A DNA stretch of 64,000 nt, taken from the NCBI RefSeq assembly GCF_024489055.1, contig NC_090228.1:21016199-21080198 (forward strand), read 5' to 3'. Below the pieces are notes generated by a model, which searched no databases, had not been told where the DNA came from, and saw nothing but the letters and a program-made list of their open reading frames with translations. Shown here in pieces: positions 10,888 through 24,122 of the stretch (position 1 is its first letter; each line of letters starts with the position of its first letter). The DNA is from Chanodichthys erythropterus (taxonomy: Eukaryota; Chordata; Actinopteri; Cypriniformes; Xenocyprididae). Position numbers and translations under genes: made by a program.

Positions 10888-12500
10888 GTACTCCCCTTCC
10901 CACAGCCTGCTCCTGAGGGCCGAGGACCTCGAGGGCATGGGACAGGTCTGTCCGGGTGACTGGTGCGGAAGGCTTGTAGCATGCTGGGATCAAGGATGTC
11001 GTTCCGCGGGACCCACGATCGCTCCTCTGGCCCATAGCCCTCCCAGTCTACGAGGTATTCCAGGAGACCACCAATGCGCCGGGAGTCCAAGATTTCACGA
11101 ACCTCGTATGCAGCTCCATCCTCCAGAAAAAGTGGAAGGGGGGGCTCGGCGGCTGCCACGTCAGGCTCTGTGGAAGGAGAGAGAGAAGGGTGGTGAGGTT
11201 TCAATAAAGACACATGGAAAGTGTGATGAATCTTATATTGTGGAGGGAGCTGAAGACAATACGTGACTGGGTTGATCTGCTGAATGATGGTGAACGGGCC
11301 AATGAAGAGGGGACTCAGCTTCTTGCATGGCAGACGCAGTCTGATGTCCCTGGTCGACAGCCAGACCTTCTGCCCAGGTTTGTAGTTGGGAGCGTTTGAG
11401 CGACGAAGGTCGGCTGTCATCCTGCGTCTGCGCAGGGCCCTCTGCAGCTGATGATGGGCTGAGTCCCACACCCTCTCGCTCTCCCGGAACCAGTAGTCGA
11501 TAGCAGGAACGTTGGAGGGTTCCCCGTCCCAGGGGATCAGTGGGGGTTGGTAGCCGAGTACGCATTGAAAAGGTGTTAATCCGGTGGAAGGCTGACGGAG
11601 GGAGTTCTGGGCGTACTCGGCCCAACCCAGGTACTGGTTCCAGGAGTCCTGGTGGCCGTGACAGAAGGTACGCAGGAAGCGGCCGATCTCTTGGATCTTC
11701 CATTCCGTCTGCCCGTTCGTTTGAGGGTGGTGTCTGGACGATAGACTTACAGTCACACCCAGGAGTGACAAGAAGGCCTTCCAGACCCGGGAGATGAACT
11801 GGGGGCCCCTGTCAGATACAATGTCCTCGGGGATTCCATAGTAACGGAAGATGTGGTTGAACATTAGTTCTGCAGTGGTGAGAACGGTAGGTAGACCTTG
11901 GAGAGGAATTAACCGGCAGGCCTTGGAAAATCTATCCACTACCACGAGGATGCAGGTGTGACCGCTAGAAGGTGGGAGATCCGTTATGAAGTCAACTCCA
12001 AGGTGTGACCATGGTCGCTCAGGAATGGGCAGAGGATTGAGCTTGCCGGCCGGCAGATGACGAAAGCTCTTGGAGATGGCGCACTCCCTGCAGCCCTGCA
12101 CGTACCTTCTGACATCCCTGGCCAAGTTGGGCCAACAGAAGCGCGCTTTAAGCAGCGAGAGGGTCTCATTGACCCCCGGGTGACCAGTGCCAAGTGATGA
12201 GTGGGCTGCGTGGATGAGTTGAGTGCGTCGTGCTCTGGTGATGTACTGTAGACCCTGTGGGCAACCCGGCGGAGTGTGGGTGGAGGCATTGGAGGAGGGC
12301 AGAGTTTCTTCAGACCACTGGATGGGATTCATGAAGATGGATTTTGGAAGGACGGTTTCTGGAGTTTCAATTTTCTCATCGGGAGCATGGAGATGGGATA
12401 AGGCATCAGCCTTGAGATTCTTGGAGCCAGGACGATAGGAGATAGTGAAGTCGAATCTTGAAAAGAACATGGCCCAACGAGCTTGACGGGGGTTTAATCT
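10824..12500 (-). pseudogene. gypsy pol, 3' part: integrase with C-terminal chromodomain
   Basis: This is the continuation of pol after an in-frame stop at 12501-12503. The first open residues (ARWAMFFSRFDFTISYRPG) are the end of the RNase H/connection region. The zinc-binding HHCC domain follows (H90, H97, C127, C130, counted from the ATG at 12470). The DDE core has D160 (GVDFIT), D220 (SDRGPQF) and E256 (GQTE), giving the standard 35-residue D-E spacing. A GPY/F-like module (LFIGPF) lies near residue 390. A chromodomain spans about 454-503 (YEVREILD, YLVDWEGYG, SWVPRNDILD). Integrase inserts the cDNA, and the chromodomain is known to steer insertion toward particular chromatin. All catalytic residues are present, but the protein is cut from RT by the stop. 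The last 21 codons lie inside the 3' LTR. Confidence 0.93.
10891..10902 (-). promoter_or_regulatory. polypurine tract (plus-strand primer)
   Basis: On the element strand this reads TGGGAAGGGGAG, three bases upstream of the 3' LTR. Such a purine run resists RNase H and primes second-strand cDNA synthesis in LTR retrotransposons. Position and composition fit exactly. Confidence 0.8.
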
Positions 12501-13795
12501 TTATGCAGCTTTGAGATACTCAAAGTTTTTATGGTCGGTCAGAACTTGAAAGGGGTGTTTGGCTCCGTCCAGCCAATGCCTCCATTCCTCCAACGCGAGC
12601 TTGACAGCCAGGAGCTTGCGGTCACCGATGTCATAGTTGACCTCCGCCGGGTTGAGCTTGCGGGAGAAGAAGGCGCATGGATGGAGTCTACTTGGTTGCC
12701 CCTGCTGCAGTGAGAGGACCGCTCCAACTCCTGTGGTGGATGCGTCCACTTCCACGACGAAAGGCCGGTTGGGATCAGGGTGGACGAGGAGTGGAGCGGT
12801 GGTGAAGGTGATCTTGAGGGCTTCAAAAGCTTGAGTGGCATCTTCGGACCAGGACAGAGACTTGGGCTGATGGCGAAGGAGGTTGGTGAGTGGGTAGACG
12901 ATGGAGCTGTAGCCTTTGATGAAACGACGGTAGAAATTGGAGAAACCTAGGAAGCGTTGGAGTTCTTTTACAATAGTGGGAGTGGGCCAGGACCGGATGG
13001 CATCCACCTTCCCCTCGTCCATCCTGATGCCACTGTGATCAATGTAGTATCCAAGGAAGTGGATGGATGACTGGTGGAAGGAGCATATTTCCACCTTGAG
13101 GAACACTTGGAATTGCTGTAAGCGCTTGAGGACCTCCGCAACGTGGTGGCGATGTTCGGCCAGGCTCCGGGAGTAGATGAGGATGTCATCGATATACACC
13201 AACACGAATTTATGGAGAAACTCCCGGAGCACCTCATGAATGAAATCCTGGAATAAGGAGGGGGCGTTGACTAGTCCGTAGGGCATGACCAGATATTCGT
13301 AATGGCCGGTGGGTGTGACAAAGGCGGTCTTCCACTTGTCCCCCTCGCGTATCCGGATGAGGTTATAAGCGCTGCGGAGGTCCAGCTTGGTGAGCACAGT
13401 GGCACCACGGAGATATTCCAGGGCCGCTGGGACAAGGGGAAGTGGGTAACGGAACTTGATGGTTATCTTGTTGAGTGAGCGGTAATCAATACAGGGCCGC
13501 AAGCCTCCGTCCTTTTTGGCCACGAAGAAGAAGCTGGAAGCAGCAGGGGAAGTAGACGGACGGATGTATCCTTTCTTTAGGGCCTCTTCTTTGTAGTCCT
13601 CCATGGCCTTCTCCTCCTGCACAGATAGGGGGTAGATCCTTCCCCGTGGCACTGGTTCACCCGGTAGCAGATCTATGGCGCAGTCCCATGGCCGGTGTGG
13701 AGGTAATTTGGAGGCTCGTTGCGGGCAGAAGACGTCGCTGAAGGGGGCGTAACAGGATGGAATGTCGATGGATCGTTTCTCGATGGAGGTGGAGG
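12501..13795 (-). pseudogene. gypsy pol, 5' part: reverse transcriptase and RNase H
   Basis: The frame is open from about 13795 to a stop at 12501-12503. The first ATG at 13652 is probably not a real start, since homologous sequence (ERASKLPP-like, DCAIDLLPGEPV) lies upstream in the same frame. RT motifs are in order: FFFVAKKDGGLRPCIDYRSL, LTKLDLRSAYNLIRI, YLVMPYGLVNAPSLFQ and the catalytic YIDD (13185-13196). RNase H follows with EVDAS (Asp303 from the 13652 ATG) and LTDHKN (Asp373). The second acidic residue expected in the RELLA motif is lysine here (codon 12615-12617 reads AAG), which should abolish RNase H activity. RT copies the element RNA to DNA and RNase H removes the template. The frame differs from that of gag-protease, with the break at about 13795. 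Confidence 0.93.
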
Positions 13796-15122
13796 AAGAC
13801 AGAGATTTCTTTAGGACGTGGAGATGGAGGAACAGGAAACCCGGAGAAGCAGTTGGAGAAACAGTGTTCGCCCCACTTCAGGATCTCGCCCGTACGCCAG
13901 GAGATGGTTGGGCTGTGTTGTTCAAGCCACGGGCGCCCTAGAACCACGTCAGCGGTGGATTCCTCCAGAACCAGCAGGTGGATGTCCTCGACATGAAGGA
14001 TGCCAACGCGGAGTTGCAGTGGTCCAGCACAGCGGCTGATCCCCTTGCAACCTAGGGGCTTTCCAATGATGGAGTGGGCTTGATAGATACGAGGCGAAGG
14101 CAAGGTTTTGAGCTTGAGTTGATGACAGAGGGTCCCGGAGATGAAGTTCCCGGCTGACCCTGAATCGAGGAGCGCGACAACTGGAACAGACACATTTGCA
14201 GCAGTAAGGTTTACAACAGTGGTGAGTGGTTTCATCTTGAGTAAGGAGGGAAGGATGGCACTCACCGGAGGTCTTGGAGGACGAGTTGGGCATGCTGAGA
14301 GTACATGCACAGGAGAGGCGCAGTAGAGGCACAAATTTCGCGTCAGCCAGCGCTGTCGTTCAGTGGAGGAGAGTCGAGAATTTTCTATTTCCATGGGTTC
14401 GTTGGCTGGTTCTGGGGAGCTTACGGGTTCGGATCGACGGAGGAGATGTTGAGGAAGTGGCTGGCCCTGGTGTTCTTCGAGACACGACTGCATACGAGTG
14501 CCTACGTGGATGGCGAGTTGGATGAAGCGTTCTAGGCCGATATTGTCCTCGTATGCAGCGAGATGCAATCGCAACTTCGGTTCCAACCCCTGGCGGAAGG
14601 AAGTGATGAGGGCTTGTTCGTTCCATCCGCTGCTTGAGGCCCGAGTACGGAACTGCAATGCATAATCACTCACAGTGGTAGATCCTTGTTTTAAATTATA
14701 GAGTTTCTCACCGACTGATGAATCCGAAAGGGGTTTTCCAAAGACTTCGCGGAAGTGAGAGATGAAGGCAGAATATGATTTTACCACGGGGCCTTTCTGA
14801 ATCCAGAGCGCGTCTGCCTAACGGAGAGCTTTTCCTTGTAGCTGTGAGATTATGAAGGCGATCTTAGAGGTGTCTGTGGGGTAAAGTTGCGATTGCATCT
14901 CCAGGACCAGCTCACATTGCAGGAGGAATCCGCTGCAATCCTCCGCCGATCCTGAGTAGGGTGCCGGCCGGGCCATGGGACTGGCGTGCAGGGTTGGAGT
15001 GTGAAACAAAGAAGTGAACGAGGAAGTGGTGACAGGTGCTGATGACGTGACGGTGGTTGTGGCGGAGTGAGTGCTCGGCGCAGCGCGCTCACAAGCTCCT
15101 GGAACAGGTCTGGTTGGCTCAT
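13796..15122 (-). pseudogene. gypsy gag and aspartic protease, broken
   Basis: The probable start is the ATG at 15122 (MSQPDLFQELVSALRRAL), downstream of the primer-binding region. A net frame change between about 15070 and 14990 moves the homologous reading to the frame that carries GFLLQCELVLEMQ and IAFIISQLQGKAL. An in-frame stop follows at 14818-14820. After it the same frame continues with the capsid-like segment (SYSAFISHFREVFGKPLSD, DYALQFRTRASSSGWNEQAL). The CCHC zinc knuckle CLYCASPVHVLSAC (C-x2-C-x4-H-x4-C) is at 14290-14331, and the protease active site LLDSGSAGNFI has its DSG at 14158-14166. Gag packages the RNA into particles and the protease matures Gag-Pol. The frame runs on to 13657 but is non-homologous after about 13795, so protease and RT are now in different frames. 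Confidence 0.9.
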
Positions 15123-15147
15123 GCTGATATCCTGTCGTACTTTGCAG

Positions 15148-15158
15148 GTCCGGTCTTC
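15148..15158 (-). promoter_or_regulatory. primer-binding region, self-priming type (inferred)
   Basis: Immediately inside the 5' LTR the element reads GAAGACCGGAC, which does not start with the TGG expected when a tRNA 3' end is the primer. Nine of its bases, AGACCGGAC, are exactly complementary to GTCCGGTCT in the LTR (complement of 15475-15483). That segment lies about 31 bases downstream of the start of TATATA, where transcription should begin. In the Tf1/sushi group the 5' end of the transcript folds back and primes reverse transcription, and this arrangement matches that scheme. Confidence 0.65.
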
Positions 15159-15620
15159 TGTTACGGTACAGATGGCACGGAGGCAGAAGTAAAAGCAAGT
15201 AAGGTTGTTTATTGATATTCAGCAATGAGCAGGTGAGTAAATGGTGGATAGAGAGTTCAAATGTGATGATAGGGAATTGATACTGTCCTTGTTGCTTGTA
15301 GATGGAAGTCGTGGTTGGAGAGATGGAGAATGGCTGACGAGGAACACTCACACACACAGAGGGAGGAACACAGGAGGAAGACTGGAGACGCTGGAGAGAC
15401 TGGGATTGCTGGTAGCAGGTAAGTAGCAAGTTGGAGTCCTTGAGGTAAGTATACATGAGTCTGTATAACGAACGAGACCGGACAACTACTGTGTGTGTGA
15501 GTGTGGGCTATATAGTGCTGGTGATTATGGGGATGATGACGTGCAGGTGGCGGTGATTAGAATTCCGGTGATTGAGTGCGTGGGTATTGCAGGGAGGTGG
15601 AGCCTGACGTGTCTGTGACA
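15159..15620 (-). repeat. 5' LTR of the gypsy element, with promoter
   Basis: In element orientation it starts TGTCACAGACACG at 15620 and ends TACCGTAACA at 15159, giving the standard TG...CA ends. A TATA box CTATATAG (complement of 15508-15515) lies about 30 bases upstream of GTCCGGTCT, the probable transcript start. A polyadenylation signal AATAAA is the complement of 15208-15213. The open frame through this LTR (upstream of gag to 15456) is incidental. Confidence 0.95.
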
Positions 15621-15625
15621 ATACT
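15621..15625. repeat. target-site duplication (right) of the gypsy element
   Basis: atact follows the right LTR and matches the copy at 10421-10425. Confidence 0.9.
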
Positions 15626-16850
15626 ACAGTAATGTTAACAAATCTTTAATACATCAGCTCATCCACGAACATGATTTCTGCCTGAGTCTCATCGGATTCT
15701 TTTGCACCAGCTGTAGATGTGAAGACAACACCTCCCATGAATCTGTGAAATCACAGCATCATCAACCTGCTCCTTTAACAGTGAAAATCACATAATGTGC
15801 CTTTATCATTTCTTTTGTGGTTTCAAAAACACTAATGTTGTCCAACATAATTATTTTATCCTAGACTTACAGAGCTTTAATAATAAAGTTGTGGATAAAG
15901 CACCACTTTCTCAAAAAAATAAAACACTGAACACTTGAAAATAGTTCCAAATAGTAGGTTACTTTATATTACATCTTTAATCAGCATCATAAACTAATGA
16001 TATTTGACTAAATTGGCCCCAAACAGAAAGGCTTGTATTAGGCTTGTATCAAATGCTTGTATTAGGCTTGTATCAAATGGTGTAACCGGTTACACCATTT
16101 GACTATTCAATTTTAAAAGAATTTGACAGTTATTACCATGGACACCTATGTAAGCACATGGCCTTGGTGGAAATATTTCAAATGTAATTTTTAAAGTCAA
16201 TACACATTTTTTTTTTTTTATATATATATAATGATGAATTATCAATGTATTCATGGGGTCATACCATTTGACATGTATACCTAAGAATGCCTGACCATAC
16301 CCATAAAAATGTCAAATTATATCATATTTTAAAGACAGTTACTAACCTTTGCATGCAGCACTTAGTGTCACCAGGGGCCCTTCTCTGTGATATAATTTCC
16401 CGTCACATGGTCTTCTTGCACAATATTAACAAAATGGCTCCTTGAACGGTGGTTACACCACATTAACACTTCAGGAATTTGACTTGACTCACATGATTCC
16501 CCAAATTATTCCCCAAAGTTCCATTTATTTTTATTTACTATTAAATTGTTCTAATGTAAGATTATGCCAAACAAGCTGATATGGTGTTTCATTGAGAATT
16601 TCACCATTTTTAAACAAGATAAATTATTTGGTACAAAGATTTTACGGTTACACCACATTGACATTACAATCAACCTTCTAATATTCTTTCAAAATTAATT
16701 AAAACCAGAAATTTTAGACTTGGTCCTCAGACTGTGGCAACATTTCTGCAAAATGATATTACATTGCTTCTTGCATGTTTCGCATCACTTTCAAAGGGAA
16801 ATGTCTAGTGATTGGTAGTAAAAGGGCATTCAGTTTTCAATGTTGGTTGG
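15626..16850. other. right flank of the gypsy insertion; no gene
   Basis: The sequence continues the older repeat seen left of 10421. Further on, the phrases 'ttacaccatttgac' and 'ggttacaccaca' recur (about 16092, 16265, 16452 and 16648). They echo 'aatggtgtaac' near 7490, suggesting that one large, very old transposon is broken up by the later insertions. No coding remnant is recognisable. Confidence 0.35.
16031..16102. repeat. 24-bp tandem duplication running into a perfect 30-bp palindrome
   Basis: The unit gcttgtattaggcttgtatc plus aaat occurs at 16031-16054 and again at 16055-16078. It overlaps a perfect palindrome at 16073-16102, whose half-site is tcaaatggtgtaacc. Confidence 0.85.
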
Positions 16851-17240
16851 TGGTACGTACCACGGCAGTTGAAAAGGAAATGTCCAGTGAGGGGTGCTAA
16901 AAGGTTAATGTATCTCAATTAAAAATAACATAACATTGACACTTAAACCTACCCTAACCTACCCTTAAACCTACCCTATTTAACTGATAGTGTTAACAAA
17001 AATATATTTGCTGAAGATAAAAATGCATGTGCTGAAGCAACCACAAGTCTTTGAGCTCTTTTATCATGACTCGTGCAATGCAGTACCAGGTGAGCTACCA
17101 AGCAAGTTTACTCTCTCAGAAAAGCCAAACATATGGAGCTGGTTATGTGATGCAAACAACAAAATGTATTAGTTTACAAATAATGCACTATGGTAAAAGT
17201 GTTTTGAGGTAATAACATGGTATTTAAAAAAAAAACATGC
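16850..17240 (+). repeat. dispersed repeat, copy 1 (second copy at 49243)
   Basis: Shared wording in the same order and orientation includes ggtgctaaa, gataatgttaaca or gatagtgttaaca, aaaatgcat(g/t)tgct, aaactaccaggcaagttta or gagctaccaagcaagttta, gatgcaaacaacaaaatg or gatgcaaacatcaaaatg, and tattagtttacaaat. The repeat is about 390 bp and diverged. It has no clear inverted ends or tail, so its class is unknown. The short ORFs inside both copies are repeat sequence. Confidence 0.6.
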
Positions 17241-17289
17241 CTTTAATAATTTATTATCTCCCACTGCACTTTATTTTTGGTTTTTTGTT

Positions 17290-17480
17290 TTTTAATGATG
17301 GTTCCATGAAGAACCTGGAACTTTTCCATTGCACAAAAGGTTCTTAATCATGGAAAAGGATTCTTTAGATTTTTAAAATGTTCTTCACACTAATTAAAAA
17401 AAAATAGCTAAAAGGTTCTTTGGGGAACCCAAAATGGTTCTTCTATGGAACTGCAGTGAAAACATTTTTAGAATGTGTAT
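17290..17480. repeat. 'AAGAACC' family MITE-like repeat, copy 1
   Basis: Repeated wording ggttccatgaagaacc, aaaaggttctt, aaaggattcttta, gttcttcaca and aaaatggttcttctatgg alternates in both orientations. It matches, in inverse orientation, the block at 57245-57500. I recognise it as an abundant teleost repeat whose interior is rich in AAGAACC and GGTTCTT. No TIR boundary is resolved. Confidence 0.6.
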
Positions 17481-18813
17481 TTATAATTTATGTGAAAAGG
17501 AATAAAATGTATTGGTGTTTTACTTCCACTAGTGTTCATTTCTGATGGAAACTGCAGTGAATTGTATGTATTGGTAGGTTTTATCTAGGTAGAGGCACGT
17601 TTTTCATTGAGCTTACATGGGCAAAAAACAGTAGTAGTATGTCATTCTAAACATTCAATGAGGAACATAAAATGTAAATGAGATGAGAAGGTAATGTCCA
17701 GAAATTGAGGTGAGATGATAACAGGATGGGGAAGGGTGAAATTGATTGATGTTCATGTGCATTAGGTGACCAGGTAGGGTTGAGTCAAAGGTGAAAGGTC
17801 ACACGGCTGTTACAGATAAGACGAGACACACAGAGGTTGAGTGAAAGGCCAATCTAATGTTTGACAACTACACGCATAAATAATCAAACACAATTACGCT
17901 AATGCTAATGGCTAAATCACATTAATCCAAATGGAAACCACAAAAACAACATGCAATAAGCTTCACACCACACAGAGATGTGCAACAAGTGTAGTGTAAT
18001 GCGCTATAGCACAATACTGTAGCCTATATTACAGCACAATGCAATAATCGCAAAACGACAATATAGTGAAAATGCTGACAGGACGTGCGTTTATGAGAGT
18101 ATTGGAGTGTTTAAGTGTGTGTGTATACAAAGCGAGAGGTTTAGCAGGATGAGTAAGATGCGGTATTGTTTGTTTCGACTGGCGGGCGTTGCCGCTGAAA
18201 AGGCGTCGTGCTAGCATCCCGCAGGCTAGTGCCAGACATCAACAATCGCACTTCAATCGCTCTGCACTGATCCAGCGTGCAGACAGTACTTAATCATCTG
18301 CTCTTAACGGAGGCATACTGCTAACACACACACACGCCTGAGGAAACAGCTGAGCTCTGGGTTAAAAAGCAGCACTATAGCCACCAGTATAAAGGGCCTG
18401 TTGGCAGAGTGATTCATGCATTTAGCCAAAACGCATTACATTTGTCTCATGCCTTCAACTGAGTTTTACACGTCTTTTCGCATGTTTCAGAGAGCTTTGC
18501 ACCGATACGACTGCCCGTAACACCATTTCCTCCAGTTAAATTTACATATCCTCCTCAGAGTTACAAAGCATTTGCAAACTGACATTATGACTTCATTAGT
18601 CTCTCACTAGAACTTCCCATGCTGATGTGTATACAGGAAGATTTACTCATACCTCACTGTATATTTAGCACATGATCATGGCATGATGGCAAACCTAATA
18701 AGACTTAGAACACATTTTTTCTCTGCTACAACCACTTACCCCATATATGATGATGATTTTCAATGTATAAAAACCATTTATATTTTGAGAAAATAAGATA
18801 GATCGATCAACAG
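17481..18813. other. no gene or clear repeat recognised
   Basis: Moderately AT-rich sequence without recognised transposon ends. The ORF at 18029-18217 has no domain. A short ca/ac run at about 18321-18336 is the only simple repeat. Confidence 0.35.
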
Positions 18814-18821
18814 ACAGACAG

Positions 18822-19800
18822 TAGGGATGGGCATTTCAAGCAAAAAAAATATTCGAAAATCGCTGGGAATTATTCGAATATTTTTCGAAAATCGCACACC
18901 TCCCCCGCATGCAAGCATCACGCATGTATAGGCTAATGTACACACACATAAACGGAAAGAGAAAGAACCTTCAAGCTTTCAATCTTTTTTTCACGGTCAT
19001 TCATAATGGTGAAGAGCAGACTGAAAACGCTCGCTCTCTGCACCATTATTAACGCACGTGTGGCCGTGAGCCTTTTACTATCACTTTCAAATTAGCGCCA
19101 ATTCGGTAGCGGCGATTGCTTGAATGCTGGGTTCATTATTATGTTTAATGTAAAACACAACAACAAAGCAGTACAATGACAAACCCGCTTAATGGACGCT
19201 TTTACATTTCGATTTGAAACCAAAACTTCCACCGTTGTCTTGTCAGTCAAGAGTGAGGCGAAGTGAGGTCAAATCTGACTGACTGTCGCTGATTTGTGCT
19301 GTGACTCTCGTTCGGCTCGCACTGAATTGAATAGACACATTTATATTTTAATTGTAGTGTCTGTTCTCTTATTGAACTAAATGATTTTTATTACTATTAA
19401 AAAAAATCAAAACGACGGTGGGTGGCGGTGCCGCAGTGGGTGATGATACCGGTGTTGTGGCTGAACACCGCCTATCGCAGCAAGCCTATCTCAAGCCAAA
19501 ATGATTTTAGGCTGCCTAAACGCGTAATAACATATTGTGAACAGACTGAATGACGGCACTTACGTTAAAATTAATTTTAATGTGTCTGTTCTATGCCGCA
19601 CAAGTCTAGTGTTTGTGTGGGGCAATGTCTGAGCTGATTGACAGCTTTTAGGTGCGTTATTGGCAGCGTGCGCCACCCTCTGGTTACAAGTCACCACTGC
19701 ATCAAATGGGGAATTTTATTAAGACGATAATCGCACAACCTATTCGATATTCTATAATTAAATTAACTAATCGAATATTCGAAAATCGTGACACATCCCG
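18822..19800. mobile_element. hAT-like element whose right end adjoins a microsatellite
   Basis: The left end reads tagggatgggcatttcaagc followed by aatattcgaaaatcgc. The right end on the opposite strand reads gggatgtgtcacgattttcg followed by aatattcg. These inverted ends fit the 'TAGGGATG' hAT families. The final bases and the right target duplication are missing: the sequence passes from catcccg straight into (GGAT)n at 19801. The left 8 bases would be acagacag. No transposase is present. Confidence 0.6.
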
Positions 19801-20043
<243 letters not shown>

Positions 20044-20109
20044 TTAATTAAAACTTCTGATTATTCCTCAGTTTGAAAACCTTTTCTGCTTTTTTGTTTT
20101 GAGTGCTAG

Positions 20110-20275
20110 TTCACAACATGGGATGCTGGTATGCTGGTTTGCCCTCAACAGGCTACTTAAAATGAGCTTAATCAGCAAAACGCCCTGAAAGACCATACTG
20201 GTGGACTAGTTTTACCAGATAGACCAGCATAAACTAGCACACACCAGCATAGAAATTCATACTGGTCTTTTCAGC
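20110..20275. repeat. 'ACCAGCAT' palindromic repeat, degenerate
   Basis: gctggtatgctggttt at the left and agaccagcataaactagcac followed by accagcatag at the right are inverted relatives. It matches the wording of the foldback blocks at 36369-36548 and 53019-53195. Confidence 0.5.
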
Positions 20276-20639
20276 AAGGACAAAGGGGACATCTTGGAAG
20301 GACAATTCATAAAAGTAAGATATCCAACCTAATTGTAATTTTATATCAGATGCAACTATGTATCTCACAATGTGACTTTATTTCTCTAATTTGGACCTTG
20401 GTATGTAATCTATGTTAATCTAGTTCATATAGTGATTTTATAGGTTCAGCTAGTCGAATCAAAGATGTCATCTTTGTCATTGTAACAAAAACTGGTAAAT
20501 CTTTGATCAATGGAAATATTATGGCTAATTATTTGTACTGATAGCCTGAAAAATTAAACAGAGTATGTGTTCATACAGGTGGCATAGACCTGATATGGGT
20601 GCAAAGTAGTAATATCAGTTCATCTTTAATCAAAACATG

Positions 20640-20960
20640 AATTTTTAGATTAAAGGACTGGGAGGGAAAAGAGAGAGCAATGCGTTTTCCATATAAGAAA
20701 ATTCAAGGGGGAAAAAGGAGAGAAAAAGAGATGGACAGAGAGCCAGTAGGTGGATGATAAAAGCTTGCCCTGCCGCTCAGGGATTTGACTCTCTCTTTTC
20801 CCAAATGTCAGCAGACATCTGTTTCATATTTATGATTATTATCCTCCCCTCCCTGCAAGCCGGTTAACACTTAAATGATTCTATCACTTTGCAGGGTCAC
20901 CCGCTGCCTTATACTGCATAATTTATGAAGCTAATCTGTCAGTTAAAAAAACAGAGAGCC
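20640..20960. other. repeat-free stretch, candidate conserved non-coding DNA
   Basis: No transposon wording is visible. Composition is balanced and there are homeodomain- and POU-like AT cores (tgcataatttatgaagctaa near 20917, ttaaatgattct near 20872). This is only a place worth aligning. No function is claimed. Confidence 0.2.
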
Positions 20961-21651
20961 AGCAAAAGTGAAGATTTTATGCCAGATGAAGTGTGTAAGT
21001 GCTGTAAAATGTTCTATGGGGAGCTGAGTTAAATGCCTGTTACTGTAAGAGCTATCACGATGGAATTAAAAATGGAAGCGTGAGAACTCAACTGGATGGT
21101 CACATTAAGTGGACTTAAATTTTGTAACTAAAGTGAACCACTGGATGAAGCTGACTTGAACTGAGTCCTCCGTTTACATCCTAATTTTCTGAATCTAATA
21201 GAGATTGAATCAGCTGTTTTGGGGTGTTCAAATGCTTTAGCTGCTTTTTCCAGAGGTTCCAGGAGATTCCAATCTTTTTATTTAATTGGCTATATGAACA
21301 ATACATTAAAACTTACATGGAAACTTTTTACCATGCCTTCATCAGACTTTAGCTACTCTTCAAGTATCTTTTATGTGTGTTTTTTATTGCTTTAGCCTTG
21401 ACATTCCAAATAAACATATGCTTATTCATTATTAAAATATTATTACATTTTGAAGCTATGATAAGCTAAGGTTAAAATAATCATAAAACATTAAGTTTCA
21501 ATTAAAAAAAGTGTTATTCCCCCCAACACCAGAAAACATTTTCAGTGAAGAGAATAATTTCATATTTTTTTAAATGTTGTTAAATTATACACTATGCATT
21601 ATTATGTGTGTATGTAGGTTTAGCCTTTAGCGAGACAAAGGAGCGGGACAC

Positions 21652-23480
<1,829 letters not shown>

Positions 23481-23485
23481 TACAT

Positions 23486-23645
23486 GGCTGCTGGAGCTGT
23501 GGTGTAGCAGGGAGCACAGGTACTCGTGACATAGGTTCCCAGGTTCAAGCTGGGACTGGTTCATGTCCTGATCCCATTCCACCTCTCTCAATTGTCCAGT
23601 CTCTCATAGCTTACTTATAAAAAAAGGCTTAAAAGTATATGGAAA
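23486..23645 (+). mobile_element. tRNA-derived SINE
   Basis: The head has an A-box-like ggtgtagcagggagc (23501-23515) and a B-box-like ggttcaagctg (23542-23552), spaced as in a tRNA-type RNA polymerase III promoter. The body (tcctgatcccattccacctc) leads to an A-rich tail near 23619 with aaaaaaaggctt. The body wording resembles the minus-strand copy at 51050-51241, so both probably belong to one family. It is decayed, and flanking duplications are not convincing. Confidence 0.55.
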
Positions 23646-23849
23646 AAAATCAGCATGTCCATAAACAGGCAGAGACTTGCCAAATCCTCTGTAATTTTAT
23701 ATATATATATATATACATTTTTGTTTCTTTTTTTTTAATAATAAGGTATTTCATTGTGTCTACAGAGCATGAAAAAGTACGCAAAAATACACATGCATGT
23801 TAACATGCTGTTTGTTATGTCTATGTGGAAGGTGAAACAGATACAAAAC

Positions 23850-24122
<273 letters not shown>

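Larger units (their letters stand above)
10426..15620 (-). mobile_element. Ty3/gypsy chromovirus-type LTR retrotransposon, full length but inactivated
   Basis: The 5.2-kb element has two 462-bp LTRs, a 5-bp target duplication (atact), a polypurine tract beside the 3' LTR and, in minus-strand order, gag, protease, RT, RNase H, integrase and chromodomain. This domain order and the chromodomain place it among chromoviruses, the group that includes vertebrate sushi-like elements. The LTRs differ at 9 of 462 positions by my count (about 2%), so the insertion is fairly recent. It is nevertheless dead: stops at 14818-14820 and 12501-12503, a frame break in the gag N-terminus, another near 13795, and loss of an RNase H acidic residue. 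It inserted into an older repeat whose sequence resumes on both sides. Composition (GC-richer) differs sharply from the AT-rich surroundings. Confidence 0.95.

Noticed and set aside
23501..23552. Functional tRNA gene
   Set aside because: A- and B-box-like motifs are present, but no cloverleaf can be drawn and the body and tail are those of a SINE.
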